A stretch of 64,000 nt of DNA from an uncultured Cohaesibacter sp. (GTDB lineage Bacteria > Pseudomonadota > Alphaproteobacteria > Rhizobiales > Cohaesibacteraceae). Every line of letters starts with the position of its first letter. Within the stretch, counting starts at the first letter, position 1. Positions 19,122-29,206 of this stretch are shown piece by piece. A program made the position numbers and the translations under genes. The stretch is taken from NCBI RefSeq assembly GCF_963667045.1, contig NZ_OY762934.1, forward strand, positions 62,001 through 126,000. The letters are read 5' to 3'. The notes under the pieces were generated by a model, which made no database searches, was not told where the DNA came from, and worked only from the letters and a program-made list of their open reading frames with translations.

Positions 19122-22100
19122 ATGGATGGACTGTCTGACAATCTGAAATTCATTCATCTGCATGTGCACTCGGCTTACTCCTTGCTGGAGGGAGCGATGC
19201 CTGTTGCCAAGATCATCAAGAAGACCAAAAGCCTCAACATGCCTGCGGTGGCTATCACCGATACGCGCAACATGTTCGGGGCGCTCGAATTCTCGGAAAA
19301 GGCAGTTTCTGAGGGCATTCAGCCGATCATGGGCTGTCAGGTCGAACTTAATTGCCAGGACGGCGATTTTCAGGGGTCCGGCCATACGCAGTTACCATCG
19401 CTTGTTTTGCTGGCGGCAACAGACGAGGGCTGGGCAAACCTGAAGCTTCTCGTTTCCCGCTCCTATCTCGCGCCGGAAGACGATCGGGAGCCGCATGTCA
19501 GTATTTCAGACCTTGAGGAGTTGGGGGCAGGAATCCTTTGTCTGACTGGCGGCGGCAATGGTCCTGTCGACCGGATGCTGGCGAGCAATCATGCGCCAAA
19601 GGCGAGGGACCGTTTGGTCGCACTCAAGACCATTTTCGGTGATCGCCTCTATGTCGAGATCATGCGTCAGGGCATGGCTTCAGAGTCTGTGGTGGAGCCG
19701 CAGATCATAGATCTTGCCTACGAAATGGACATTCCACTGGTTGCCACGAATGATGTCTATTTCAGTGAGAAGGAAGATTTCGAAGCCCACGATGCGCTGC
19801 TGGCCATTGCCGAGAGCAAGGTTCTCATTCAGAGCGACCGGCGGCAACTGACCCGCGATTATTATCTGAAATCTCAAGAGGAAATGGTCGAGCTGTTCTC
19901 GGATCTTCCCGAGGCGCTTGAGAATACCATCGAAGTTGCCCGCCGTTGTTCAACGCGTGTGCGTACCGTCAAGCCGCTGTTGCCCCGGTTTGCCGGTGCC
20001 GATGCCGATCCGGAAGAAGCCGAGCACCACGAGGCCGCCGAGCTGCGCAAACAGGCCGAGGAAGGCTTGCGCAAGCGCCTTGAAGTCCACGGTCTTGCAC
20101 CTGGGTTGACCGAAGAAGCCTATTGGGAGCGGCTTGAGTTTGAGCTCGGAATCATCGTTTCAATGAAGTTTCCCGGCTACTTCCTCATCGTTGCCGACTT
20201 CATCAAATGGGCCAAGGAACATGGCATTCCCGTCGGGCCGGGCCGTGGCTCCGGTGCTGGCTCGCTGGTGGCCTGGTCGCTGACCATTACCGACCTTGAC
20301 CCCTTGCGCTTCGCCCTGCTGTTCGAACGATTCCTCAACCCGGAACGCGTGTCGATGCCCGACTTCGATATCGACTTCTGTCAGGACCGGCGCGAAGAGG
20401 TGGTGCACTATGTTCAGCGCAAATACGGCTGGAGCAATGTAGGGCAGATCATCACCTATGGTACGCTGCAGGCCCGAATGGTGCTGCGCGACGTGGGGCG
20501 CGTCTTGCAGATGCCGTTCGGTCAGGTCGACAAGCTGTGCAAGCTGGTGCCGATGAAGGGCGCGGTTTCCGTTTCGCTACCCGAGGCGCTGGAGCAGGAG
20601 CCGCGTCTTGTCGAAGCGCGCAAGGAAGAGGAGATCGTTGACCGCCTCATTTCCATTTCGCTGAAGCTTGAGGGGCTTTATCGTCATACCTCGACCCATG
20701 CTGCCGGCGTGGTGATCGGTGACCGGTCACTCGACAAACTGGTGCCGATGTACCGCGACCCGCGCTCCGACATGCCGGTCACCCAGTTCAACATGAAGTG
20801 GGTGGAAAAGACCGGTCTGGTCAAGTTCGACTTCCTTGGCCTCAAGACGCTTACGGTGCTGCAGACCGCTGTGCGGTTCGTGGCCCAGCGCGGGATAGAG
20901 CTCAATCTGTCCGAAATCCCGATTGACGATCCGAAATCTTACGAGATTCTCTGCAAGGGCGAGACCGTCGGCGTGTTCCAGCTTGAAAGTATGGGCATGC
21001 GCAAGGCGCTGCTGGACATGAAACCCGACCAGTTCGAGGATATCATCGCTATCGTGGCGCTCTATCGACCGGGTCCAATGGCCAACATTCCGGTCTATTG
21101 CGCCCGAAAACGTGGCGATGAAAAGCCGGACTATATGCATGATCTGCTTGAGCCGGTGCTCAAGGAGACCTACGGCATCATCATCTATCAGGAACAGGTG
21201 ATGCAGATTGCGCAGATCCTTTCCGGCTATACCCTCGGTCAGGCTGACATGCTTCGCCGCGCGATGGGCAAGAAGATTCGCGAGGAGATGGAAAAGCAAC
21301 GGGTGTTCTTCTGCGATGGTGCCGAAGAGCGGGGTGTTGCCCGTGAGCAGGCGTCCGAGATCTATGACCTCGTTGCCAAGTTCGCCGACTACGGCTTCAA
21401 CAAGTCGCACGCGGCGGCCTATGCCCTTGTGGCCTATCAGACCGCCTATATGAAGGCCAACTATCCGGTTGAATTTCTCGCAGCCATCATGACGCTTGAT
21501 ATGAACAACACGGACAAGCTCTCGGAATTCCGCCGGGATGCGATCCGTCTGGGCATTGAGGTGCGTCCGCCGTCCATCAATGAATCCGGTGTCGAGTTCG
21601 TGGTCAAGGATGGATCGATCATCTATTCCATGGCCGCCATCAAGGGCGTGGGTCAGCCTGCCGCCGAACATATCATGGAAGTGCGCGGCGACAAGCCATT
21701 CAAGGATCTGGCCGATTTCGCCAAGCGCATCAGTCCGCGCGTGATCAACAAGCGGACCATCGAGAATCTGGCCGCCGCTGGCACCTTCGATGTGCTCAAT
21801 CCGAACCGGGCGCAGGTTGTCGCCTCCATCGATGTGATCATGGGCGAGGCCACCAGCCATACCCGCGATGCGTCTTCCGGGCAGGGCGGTCTGTTTGGCG
21901 AACAGGAAGCGGCGCCGCTGCCGTTGCCCGATGTTCGCCCATGGACCAGTGAGCAGAAGCTGCAGCGGGAATATAACGCCATCGGCTTCTATCTTTCTGC
22001 GCACCCGCTTGACGAATATGTGCCCCAGCTTGAGAAGATGCGAATCCAGCTCTGGCAGCCGTTCGAGCTGGCCGTCAAGCAGGGGGCAAGCGCCGGTCGT

Positions 22101-22568
22101 CTGGCTGGGACCATTACGGCGCGTCAGGAACGCAAGACCAAGACCGGCAACAGGATGGGCATTATCACCGTGTCCGATCCGACCGGGCAGTATGAAGCGG
22201 TGTTGTTTTCAGAGGCGCTGGCGCGGTTCCGCGACATGCTTGAGCCGGGCAAGACGGTCATTCTCGAGGTTGGGGCAGATGAAAGGCCGGAGGGTGTTTC
22301 CGTGCGCATCAACAATGTGCGACCGTTGCAAAGTGACGGCATGCAGAAGGTCATGCGGGTGTTCGTGAATGATCCCAAGCCGCTGTCTTCGTTGCAAAAG
22401 CAGCTTGATGATCGTGGCGATGGCGAGGTTTCGGTCATCGTGATGCTGGACGAGGGCCAGTGCGAGGTCGAGATGCGGCTCAAGGGCAAATATTATGTTT
22501 CGCCGGAAGTTGGACGTGCGCTCAAGGCAATCCCCGGTATTGTCGATGTCGAGGTCGGCGCGGCCTAG
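19122..22568 (+). CDS. dnaE: DNA polymerase III subunit alpha
   Basis: The catalytic subunit of the replicative DNA polymerase, about 1148 aa. Seen in order: the PHP domain (HLHVHS, residues 12-17), the polymerase core with GPGRGSGAGSLVAW and the catalytic PDFDIDF (Asp414, Asp416), the QEQVMQIA and GYGFNKSHAAAYA-type region (here DYGFNKSHAAAYALVAYQT), helix-hairpin-helix elements, and an OB-fold near residues 985-1060. Length and PHP region fit the replicative DnaE1 rather than the SOS polymerase DnaE2. ATG 19122 is chosen; GTG 19113 is an in-frame alternative. Confidence 0.95.
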   Translation: MDGLSDNLKFIHLHVHSAYSLLEGAMPVAKIIKKTKSLNMPAVAITDTRNMFGALEFSEKAVSEGIQPIMGCQVELNCQDGDFQGSGHTQLPSLVLLAATDEGWANLKLLVSRSYLAPEDDREPHVSISDLEELGAGILCLTGGGNGPVDRMLASNHAPKARDRLVALKTIFGDRLYVEIMRQGMASESVVEPQIIDLAYEMDIPLVATNDVYFSEKEDFEAHDALLAIAESKVLIQSDRRQLTRDYYLKSQEEMVELFSDLPEALENTIEVARRCSTRVRTVKPLLPRFAGADADPEEAEHHEAAELRKQAEEGLRKRLEVHGLAPGLTEEAYWERLEFELGIIVSMKFPGYFLIVADFIKWAKEHGIPVGPGRGSGAGSLVAWSLTITDLDPLRFALLFERFLNPERVSMPDFDIDFCQDRREEVVHYVQRKYGWSNVGQIITYGTLQARMVLRDVGRVLQMPFGQVDKLCKLVPMKGAVSVSLPEALEQEPRLVEARKEEEIVDRLISISLKLEGLYRHTSTHAAGVVIGDRSLDKLVPMYRDPRSDMPVTQFNMKWVEKTGLVKFDFLGLKTLTVLQTAVRFVAQRGIELNLSEIPIDDPKSYEILCKGETVGVFQLESMGMRKALLDMKPDQFEDIIAIVALYRPGPMANIPVYCARKRGDEKPDYMHDLLEPVLKETYGIIIYQEQVMQIAQILSGYTLGQADMLRRAMGKKIREEMEKQRVFFCDGAEERGVAREQASEIYDLVAKFADYGFNKSHAAAYALVAYQTAYMKANYPVEFLAAIMTLDMNNTDKLSEFRRDAIRLGIEVRPPSINESGVEFVVKDGSIIYSMAAIKGVGQPAAEHIMEVRGDKPFKDLADFAKRISPRVINKRTIENLAAAGTFDVLNPNRAQVVASIDVIMGEATSHTRDASSGQGGLFGEQEAAPLPLPDVRPWTSEQKLQREYNAIGFYLSAHPLDEYVPQLEKMRIQLWQPFELAVKQGASAGRLAGTITARQERKTKTGNRMGIITVSDPTGQYEAVLFSEALARFRDMLEPGKTVILEVGADERPEGVSVRINNVRPLQSDGMQKVMRVFVNDPKPLSSLQKQLDDRGDGEVSVIVMLDEGQCEVEMRLKGKYYVSPEVGRALKAIPGIVDVEVGAA

Positions 22569-22583
22569 AGCTGGACGCTTTCT

Positions 22584-23483
22584 TTATACGGCTGGATTTT
22601 TGCTGACGTAGGAGGGAAAGCCTTCGACGAGGCAATCAAAGGCAGCACGAACACGTGGCTCATGGCGCAGGTCCTCGTGGGTGACGATCCATATGTCGAG
22701 GGCGAACGGCGGGATGTCCAACAGAATCTGTCTTAGCGAGGGGTGCCGCCTGCCGATCGGGACTTGAAGATAGGCGATGCCAAGCCCGGCAAGGGCGGCG
22801 GCCAGCTGCGCGGGGTGACTGTCGGTGCGGATTTTCGGCAAGGCCCAGTCTTCAAGGCCGAGGCTGCGGACCAGTTGCAGATCGCTCTTGTTGCGATCCG
22901 GGCCAATCGTGGCATGATCCTTGAGATCGGACAGTGTACGCGGCTCTCCCTGTTCCTGCAGATAGTCTTCTCTGGCAAAGAATCCCAACGGGACGCACGC
23001 CACCTTGCGCGCAACCAGGGCGCTTTGGGACGGGGCGAAGGTGCGGACGGCCAGGTCCACCTCCTGATGCAGGATGTCCGCAGCACCGTTGCTCAGCTCC
23101 AGCTCCAGCTGGAGCAGGGGATAGGCCTTGCGCAATGGCGCCAGCATTTCGGGGATGACTTCCGTCCCCATGACTTCCGGAACACTCAGCCGCACTGTGC
23201 CAGCAATTTCTCCCGGTGGGGCCGAGGCCTGCCGCAGGAAGGCCTCCGAGGCCAACGCCATTGCTCTGGCGCTCGCATGCAGCTGTCTGGCGTGGTCGGT
23301 CGGGGTCAGGCCATTGAGCGAACGGGTGAAAAGGGTCACGCCGGTTGTCTGTTCCAGCGCCTCGATGCGGTTGCGTACAGTGGGCTGTGACACGCCCAGG
23401 CGACGTGCCGCACCGGAAAGACTTCCCTCTTCAAGAACGGCGAGGAAGAAGCGCTGATCGTCCCATGAAATCATTTTGCTCAT
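22584..23483 (-). CDS. LysR-family transcriptional regulator
   Basis: A 299 aa regulator (MSKMISWDDQ start; ATG 23492 is three codons upstream). The N-terminal winged helix-turn-helix is clear (DDQRFFLAVLEEGSLSGAARR and LGVSQPTVRNRIEALE), followed by a substrate-binding domain of the LysR type. It is divergent from the oxidoreductase gene at 23617 with a 133 nt shared intergenic region, the usual layout for a LysR protein controlling its neighbour. It converges on dnaE with a 15 nt gap. Confidence 0.9.
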   Translation of the reverse strand: MSKMISWDDQRFFLAVLEEGSLSGAARRLGVSQPTVRNRIEALEQTTGVTLFTRSLNGLTPTDHARQLHASARAMALASEAFLRQASAPPGEIAGTVRLSVPEVMGTEVIPEMLAPLRKAYPLLQLELELSNGAADILHQEVDLAVRTFAPSQSALVARKVACVPLGFFAREDYLQEQGEPRTLSDLKDHATIGPDRNKSDLQLVRSLGLEDWALPKIRTDSHPAQLAAALAGLGIAYLQVPIGRRHPSLRQILLDIPPFALDIWIVTHEDLRHEPRVRAAFDCLVEGFPSYVSKNPAV

Positions 23484-23616
23484 AAAAAACATGCTAGCAG
23501 ATGAAAGTTTTTTCGCAATTTATTTTCAGGTTGGTTTGGGGGATTGTCTCTTTGGTCCGCCGTTAGGGCGGTGTGGCCTCGAGCCGAAGAAACATGAAAG
23601 GGAGTGAGGTTTGGCG

Positions 23617-24576
23617 ATGAGCAAGTCCGGTGAACAGAAGACTGCGCTGGTGTTGGGCGCCACGGGTGGTGTTGGCGGGTCGGTTGCCAGAGCTCTGCTT
23701 GCCCATGGATGGCGGGTGCGAACCCTTGTGCGGGAAGGCTCCAGACACCGGGATCGGCTGTTCCCCGGTGTCGAGGCAAGGACGGGGGATGCCATGCGGG
23801 CGGATGATGTGGCCGCGGCCGCTGAAGGGGCATCGGTCCTGTTTCACGGTGTGAACCCGGCAGGCTATCAGAACTGGGACAAACAGGTGTTGCCGATGAT
23901 TGATCATTCCATCGCAGCGGCGCGGGCTGTCGGCGCAAGGATCATCCTGCCCGGCACGATCTACAATTTCGATCCGGCGACAACCCCGGTCGTTGCTAGC
24001 GGAACGGCCCAGACTGGTACGACCCGCAAAGGCAAGGTGCGGATCGAGCTTGAGCGGCGGCTGAGGGATGCCAGCCGTGATATGCCTGTCCTGATCGTGC
24101 GGGCGGGGGACTTCTTCGGGCCGGACGTCCGGTCAAGCTGGTTCTGTCAGGGGATGGTCAAGCCGGGTCGACCGTTAGGGAAGATCGTCCGGGTGACCAG
24201 AGGGGGCGGACACAGCTGGGCCTATCTGCCCGATCTTGCCGAAGCGATTGCCCGACTGGCAGATCGAGGCGACGCGCTTTCGATGTTCGAAGAGCTGGTT
24301 TTTGGCGGCGTGTATGATGAGACCGGAGATATGCTTGTTTCCGTCATTCAGCGGGTCGTCGGGAAGAAACTTCCGGTGCGGATGTTCCCCTGGTGGCTGA
24401 TGCATCTGGGCGCGCCTTTTGTCAGTTTCTTGCGCGAGGTGTCAGAGGTGGCGCCCTTCTGGCAGCATCCGATGCGGATGGACAACGCTCGCCTTGTTGC
24501 CATTCTGAAAGAAGAGCCGCACACCGAGCTTGACGAGGCCCTGCGCGCGACACTTCGCTCTCTTGATTGTCTCTGA
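23617..24576 (+). CDS. NAD(P)-binding atypical SDR / epimerase-like protein
   Basis: A 319 aa Rossmann-fold protein with the dinucleotide motif GATGGVGG (Gly14, Gly17, Gly20) at the N-terminus and a layout like NmrA/NAD-dependent epimerases. No clear YxxxK catalytic pair is seen, so it is probably an atypical or extended SDR. The substrate is unknown. ATG 23617 follows a strong GGAGTGAGG site at 23601-23609. It is divergent from the LysR gene, which probably controls it. Confidence 0.8.
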   Translation: MSKSGEQKTALVLGATGGVGGSVARALLAHGWRVRTLVREGSRHRDRLFPGVEARTGDAMRADDVAAAAEGASVLFHGVNPAGYQNWDKQVLPMIDHSIAAARAVGARIILPGTIYNFDPATTPVVASGTAQTGTTRKGKVRIELERRLRDASRDMPVLIVRAGDFFGPDVRSSWFCQGMVKPGRPLGKIVRVTRGGGHSWAYLPDLAEAIARLADRGDALSMFEELVFGGVYDETGDMLVSVIQRVVGKKLPVRMFPWWLMHLGAPFVSFLREVSEVAPFWQHPMRMDNARLVAILKEEPHTELDEALRATLRSLDCL

Positions 24577-24583
24577 GGCGCTA

Positions 24584-25504
24584 TCAGGTGTCTGCAACGG
24601 GTCCCGATTCTGGCTGGAGCGGTGACTGTGGCAGGCGCCGCTTGCGTGGGGCAAAGATGATCACATTGCCTGTGAGGGCTAGCGCCAGGCCAAGGACGCT
24701 GGTCCAGTGCCAGACATAGCCTTCGAATAGAGTCGAAACGGCAAGGGCGATGATGGGGAACAGCACCGTCATATAGGCCGCCTTGGCCGAGCCGATCTTG
24801 GCCACCAGCATCAAATAGGTGGTGAAGCCGACGATCGAGCCGAATATGGCCAGATAGAGCAGGGCTCCAATATAGGCCGAACCCGATGGAAGGATGACTG
24901 GTGTTCCGGTGATCGTGATGAGCGCCAGCAGGATGAGCGCACCATATCCCATGCCCCAGGCGTTGGCGATCACCGGTGATATGCCAATCTGGCTGTTGTG
25001 ACGGGAAACCATGTTGCCGAGCGAGAAGAACACCGTCCCCAGCGTGGCGAGCCCCACGCCGAGCAATACATCTGTGCCGTCAGCGGAGAGAATGTCCCGT
25101 CCGAACATCAGGGCAAGGCCTCCAACCCCGCAGAGGCTGGCCAGAACCACCTGTCTGGTGATCCGGTCGCCATAGAAGATGCGGGCATTGACGGCGTTGA
25201 AGATTGTCGCCAGCGAGAAGATCACCGATTCAAGGCCGGAGGGAATATAGCGCACGGCGTTGTAGAAGCAGATGAAGTTCAGGCTGAACAGGCAGAAGGC
25301 CTGAGCGATGATCCAGATGTGATGCTTCCTGTTTGGCAAGCGCAGGCGGCCTGTGGCTGCCAGCAGGACCAGAAACAACAGGCCAGCCGCGGCAAAGCGG
25401 TAAAAAACGGAGACGAGCGCCGGAACAGGGCCGCTCTGAAGGGCGATGGCGAACCAGGTGGTGCCCCAGATCAGGACAGTGGATGCGAAAAGAAACGGGA
25501 TCAT
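24584..25504 (-). CDS. EamA/DMT-family transporter
   Basis: A 306 aa membrane protein with about ten hydrophobic helices arranged as two EamA repeats. The first starts LFASTVLIWGTTWFAI, typical of the drug/metabolite transporter superfamily. The second half holds the matching LGVGLATLGTVFFSLGNM and a C-terminal VLGLALALTGNVIIF. The substrate cannot be told; family members export amino acids, metabolites or drugs. It is divergent from the AraC regulator at 25629. Confidence 0.88.
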   Translation of the reverse strand: MIPFLFASTVLIWGTTWFAIALQSGPVPALVSVFYRFAAAGLLFLVLLAATGRLRLPNRKHHIWIIAQAFCLFSLNFICFYNAVRYIPSGLESVIFSLATIFNAVNARIFYGDRITRQVVLASLCGVGGLALMFGRDILSADGTDVLLGVGLATLGTVFFSLGNMVSRHNSQIGISPVIANAWGMGYGALILLALITITGTPVILPSGSAYIGALLYLAIFGSIVGFTTYLMLVAKIGSAKAAYMTVLFPIIALAVSTLFEGYVWHWTSVLGLALALTGNVIIFAPRKRRLPQSPLQPESGPVADT

Positions 25505-25628
25505 GACAGAAACCTCATAGTGTCAGGCTATCGATCTAGCCGTTTTCGCCTCTGCGTTTTTGCATGATCTTGCGGCGAAGTCATGCAGGTCGGATTTTTG
25601 GCGCTGGCTGAAAGGGGGCGCCGATGAT

Positions 25629-26531
25629 ATGAAGAGGCTCGGGATCTTTAACTTCATCAGGCTTTTCATGCGCTCCAAGGATCATTCCGTTTTCAACTTT
25701 TTGCGCGACAGTTCATCCGCGGTCCGGCACGGCAGCCTTGATCTCGGCTTTGGGCGGTCTTGCGCGATCTGGAGCAACAGCCAGGACCATCTCACCTATG
25801 ATGATCTTGAGGGGCATGCCCTGAGCTTCTATGTGCGCGATGGACAGGATGTCTGGCGCGTCGATCAGGAACCGAAGCACGGCTGGCCGGGGGCGATGTG
25901 CATCTTCCCGCAAGGGCAGAGTTCGGAATGGCTGGTCAATGGTCCTTTGACCATGATGCATCTCTACCTGCCGGATGAGGAATTGCGACGCTGCTACAGC
26001 GAAATGATGGATCGGGACGGGCGGCAGATCGAACTGGCCGAAGCCACCTATGTTTCGCCGGATGATCTGATCGTGCCGTTTGCCCAATTGTTTCAGGCAA
26101 CCAACGAGCGCAATCTGTTATGGGCCGAAGAAGCGATGGTCGAATTGATCGCCGGTGTTCTGGCCCAGAAACGGTTTCATGGCGAGGTGGCAACGCCCAT
26201 TCGAGGAGGCTTGGCGGTTCCGGTCAAGCGGCGTCTGGTTGATTACATCGAAGCCAACCTGGATCAGGTTATTCATCTGAGGGATCTCGGCCAGATTGCC
26301 AATCTCAGCGAATTTCACCTGCAGCGCAGTTTCAAACAGACCTGCGGCGTTTCGCCCAATCTCTATATTGCCCATCGCCGGGTGGAACGGGCCAAGGGGT
26401 TGATCCGGGCTGGCGAGCCGTTGGCTCAGGTGGCTGATGCCTGTGGTTTTTCCAGCCAGAGCCATTTTACGCGCAGCTTCAAAGCCGGCACGGGGGCTAC
26501 CCCTGCGGCCTATCGCAAGGCTTCGGTCTAG
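25629..26531 (+). CDS. AraC-family transcriptional regulator
   Basis: A 300 aa regulator with a ~185 aa N-terminal sensing domain and a C-terminal AraC DNA-binding domain. Two helix-turn-helix motifs are visible (HLRDLGQIANLSEFHLQRSF and the family signature ADACGFSSQSHFTRSFK). ATG 25629 is chosen because it follows a G-rich region. It is divergent from the EamA transporter, so control of that exporter is a reasonable inference. Confidence 0.88.
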   Translation: MKRLGIFNFIRLFMRSKDHSVFNFLRDSSSAVRHGSLDLGFGRSCAIWSNSQDHLTYDDLEGHALSFYVRDGQDVWRVDQEPKHGWPGAMCIFPQGQSSEWLVNGPLTMMHLYLPDEELRRCYSEMMDRDGRQIELAEATYVSPDDLIVPFAQLFQATNERNLLWAEEAMVELIAGVLAQKRFHGEVATPIRGGLAVPVKRRLVDYIEANLDQVIHLRDLGQIANLSEFHLQRSFKQTCGVSPNLYIAHRRVERAKGLIRAGEPLAQVADACGFSSQSHFTRSFKAGTGATPAAYRKASV

Positions 26532-26839
26532 CGGTTGCCTGCGGGCAGTGTTGTCTTGTCGGGGCTGTCGCAGCGCATGGCATCTTCGCTGCAGACAAAG
26601 CCGACGGAGCGGCAGGAAACGGCGCCGTTGTCATCGCGGCTGCACTGTTCGCAACCATTGGATGCCTGCTGGCAGGCGGGGTTCTGATCCATGAACCGGC
26701 TGAGCTTGTCTGTCGCGATGGTTCTCTCAAGGACAGAGGCCTCGAACTTCTGACGGCAGGGAGCCGGCTCTGCTTGCGCTGGTGAGGCGATGAGGAGGGT
26801 AAAGAGCAGGGCGTGGTGCAGGGTTCGGGGTCTGATCAT
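26528..26839 (-). CDS. Small secreted cysteine-rich protein
   Basis: A 103 aa protein with a signal peptide (hydrophobic core HALLFTLLIAS, cleavage likely after AQA, residue 23). The mature part has seven cysteines, five of them spaced closely (NGCEQC, SCRSVGFVC, RCD), which suggests disulfide bonds in the periplasm or outside. I recognise no family. Its 3' end overlaps the end of the convergent AraC gene by 4 nt. Confidence 0.6.
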   Translation of the reverse strand: MIRPRTLHHALLFTLLIASPAQAEPAPCRQKFEASVLERTIATDKLSRFMDQNPACQQASNGCEQCSRDDNGAVSCRSVGFVCSEDAMRCDSPDKTTLPAGNR

Positions 26840-27090
26840 CGGATTTATCGAGACTGGGCCAGATTCGAGGACGGTGTTTGAGTAGAATTGGGCGTTTGAT
26901 TGGCCCCGTCAAGCCGCAATTCCCCAGAAAAGGCCGGCCCGTCCCTTGCAATCCATGAATTTACCGCCTATAAGGCCCCTCGAATCCACATGCGGGAGCA
27001 GGGTGGCAGCATGGAGAAATGTGCTGACATCCATCCGGTGCCCTTCTAGGCCACTTCCCGCAGAGGTTAAACCGGTAAAGGAAAATATAC
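26840..27090. other. Intergenic region with the rpsB leader
   Basis: No gene is supported. An AAAGGA ribosome-binding site at 27076-27081 precedes the rpsB ATG. The region presumably holds the promoter of the rpsB operon, but no element is distinct enough to mark. Confidence 0.4.
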
Positions 27091-27894
27091 ATGGCACTTC
27101 CTGAAGTTTCCATGCGCTCCCTGCTTGAAGCAGGCGTGCATTTTGGTCACCAGACCCACCGCTGGAACCCGAAAATGGGCAAATTCATTTTCGGCGCTCG
27201 CAACAACATCCACATCATCGACCTGTCCCAGACCGTTCCTCTGCTGAACGACGCCCTGAAGGCTGTGTCCGACACCGTCGCTCGTGGTGGCCGCGTTCTC
27301 ATCGTTGGCACCAAGCGTCAGGCTGCCGGTCCGGTTGCTGATGCTGCCAAGGCTGCTGCCCAGTACTATGTCAACTCCCGCTGGCTCGGCGGCATGCTGA
27401 CCAACTGGAAAACCATCACCCAGTCCATCCAGCGTCTGCGCAAGCTCGACGAACTGCTGGACGGCGAAGGCAAGGGCTTCACCAAGAAAGAACGCCTGAC
27501 CCTGACCCGCGAACGCGACAAGCTGGAACGCGCCCTGGGCGGTATCAAGGACATGGGCGGCGTGCCTGACCTGATCTTCGTTATCGACACCAACAAGGAA
27601 GACATCGCCATTCATGAAGCCCGTCGTCTGGGTATCCCGGTTGCTGCAGTGGTTGATACCAACTGCGATCCGGATGGCATCGACTTCCCGGTTCCGGGCA
27701 ACGACGACGCTTCCCGCGCAATCTCTCTTTACTGCGATCTGATCGTTGCTGCTGCCATCGACGGTATCTCCCGTTCCGCTGGCGAATCTGGCGTTGATCT
27801 GGGTGCTGCTGAAGAAGGTCTCATCGAGAGCGATCTCGACGACGAAGACGACGGCGCAGAAGAAGCTGTAGCTGCCGAAGCTTCTGCTGAATAA
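27091..27894 (+). CDS. rpsB: 30S ribosomal protein S2
   Basis: A 267 aa small-subunit ribosomal protein. Diagnostic segments are [22 protein letters not shown] at the N-terminus (first part), [26 protein letters not shown] and the [23 protein letters not shown] region. The C-terminal ~30 residues are acidic ([12 protein letters not shown]), a common alphaproteobacterial extension. tsf follows after a leader with a strong hairpin. Confidence 0.97.
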   Translation: MALPEVSMRSLLEAGVHFGHQTHRWNPKMGKFIFGARNNIHIIDLSQTVPLLNDALKAVSDTVARGGRVLIVGTKRQAAGPVADAAKAAAQYYVNSRWLGGMLTNWKTITQSIQRLRKLDELLDGEGKGFTKKERLTLTRERDKLERALGGIKDMGGVPDLIFVIDTNKEDIAIHEARRLGIPVAAVVDTNCDPDGIDFPVPGNDDASRAISLYCDLIVAAAIDGISRSAGESGVDLGAAEEGLIESDLDDEDDGAEEAVAAEASAE

Positions 27895-28013
27895 GCGGAA
27901 GTCTGGCGCTTCGGTGCTTACATATTCCTGTCTTGGAACTCTGTCAGCTTCAAGGGAATATGGTCTGCTTCGAATGTGAGATTTGGGGGCTTTGCCCTGA
28001 ATTGATTGAAATG

Positions 28014-28037
28014 GCCGCCCGAGATCATTCGGGCGGC
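28014..28037 (+). promoter_or_regulatory. Stem-loop between rpsB and tsf
   Basis: A perfect 9 bp GC-rich stem (GCCGCCCGA / TCGGGCGGC) with a 6 nt loop lies 34 nt before the tsf start. The following TTCTGGCTTGTTT is only moderately U-rich, so it may be an attenuator or an mRNA-processing site rather than a full terminator. Confidence 0.5.
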
Positions 28038-28071
28038 TTCTGGCTTGTTTGATAAAGGACGTGAGGCTGCA

Positions 28072-28992
28072 ATGGCTATTACAGCATCAATGGTGAAAGA
28101 GCTCCGTGAGATTTCTGGCGCGGGCATGATGGACTGCAAAAAGGCTCTCGGTGAAACCGACGGAGACATGGAAGCCGCAATCGACTGGTTGCGCACCAAA
28201 GGTCTGGCGAAAGCTGCCAAGAAATCCGGTCGTATCGCTGCTGAAGGGCTTATTGCCATCTCCGGTGCCGGCAACAAGGCTGCTCTTGCAGAAGTCAACG
28301 CCGAAACCGACTTCGTATCCCGTAACGACCAGTTCCAGGAACTGGCTCGCAACATCGCTTCTGTTGTTGTTGAAGCCGGTGACGATCTGGAAGCCATTCT
28401 GGCTGCAGACTACCCGACTGGTGGCACGGTTGCTGAAACCATCACCAACGCTGTCGCAACCATCGGCGAAAACATGAACCTGCGTCGCGGCAAGGTGCTG
28501 AGCGTGGACAAGGGCGTTGTTGCTTCCTACATGCACTCCGCTACTGCTCCTGGCCTCGGCCGTCTGGGCGTTCTGGTTGCTCTGGAATCCGAAGGCGATG
28601 CAGAGAAACTGGACGCTCTGGGCAAACAGATCGCCATGCACATTGCTGCAACCAACCCGCTCGCTGCGACCACCGAGGAAGTTGATCCTTCCGCAATCGA
28701 GCGCGAAAAGGCTGTGTTCTCCGAACAGGCTCGCGAATCCGGCAAACCTGAAAACATCATCGAAAAGATGGTTGAAGGCCGTATGCGCAAGTTCTTCGAA
28801 GAAGTCGTTCTGCTGAAACAGACCTTCGTTATCGACGGTGAAAACACCGTTGAGCAGGCAATCAAGAATGCCGAGAAGGAAGTTGGCGCACCAATCAAGC
28901 TTGTCTCTTTCGCTCGCTTCGCTCTTGGCGAAGGCATTGAGAAGAAAGAAGAAGACTTTGCAGCTGAAGTTGCTGCTGCTGCTGGCAAATAA
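28072..28992 (+). CDS. tsf: Translation elongation factor Ts
   Basis: A 306 aa guanine-nucleotide exchange factor for EF-Tu. The N-terminal UBA-like domain with [20 protein letters not shown] and the EF-Ts signature TDFVSRN are visible. The start ATG 28072 ([12 protein letters not shown]) has a GTGAGG site upstream; in-frame sequence further upstream is leader. It lies in the conserved rpsB-tsf-pyrH-frr cluster. Confidence 0.97.
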   Translation: MAITASMVKELREISGAGMMDCKKALGETDGDMEAAIDWLRTKGLAKAAKKSGRIAAEGLIAISGAGNKAALAEVNAETDFVSRNDQFQELARNIASVVVEAGDDLEAILAADYPTGGTVAETITNAVATIGENMNLRRGKVLSVDKGVVASYMHSATAPGLGRLGVLVALESEGDAEKLDALGKQIAMHIAATNPLAATTEEVDPSAIEREKAVFSEQARESGKPENIIEKMVEGRMRKFFEEVVLLKQTFVIDGENTVEQAIKNAEKEVGAPIKLVSFARFALGEGIEKKEEDFAAEVAAAAGK

Positions 28993-29042
28993 TCGACTTT
29001 CTTTGCCCATTGTGCTGCAACTGGCGTGAAAAAAGCGAAATT

Positions 29043-29078
29043 CGAAGGGCGTTGGGGATGACGAACCAGCGCCCTTCG
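29043..29078 (+). promoter_or_regulatory. Stem-loop between tsf and pyrH
   Basis: A 9 bp perfect stem (CGAAGGGCG / CGCCCTTCG), extended inward by TTGG/CCA pairing, lies 51 nt after the tsf stop. No U-run follows, so a Rho-independent terminator is not supported; it could stabilise or process the mRNA. Confidence 0.4.
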
Positions 29079-29206
29079 TGTATGCAGAGACAGCTTTTCT
29101 TCCGGCCCTCTTTCTGGTCGCCGGACAATACCTGACCCGCGCCATCTGCAGGACCGTTTTGTGGCCGATGCGCGGTTGGATCGCAATGCTCGAGGTGGCT
29201 GACAGT

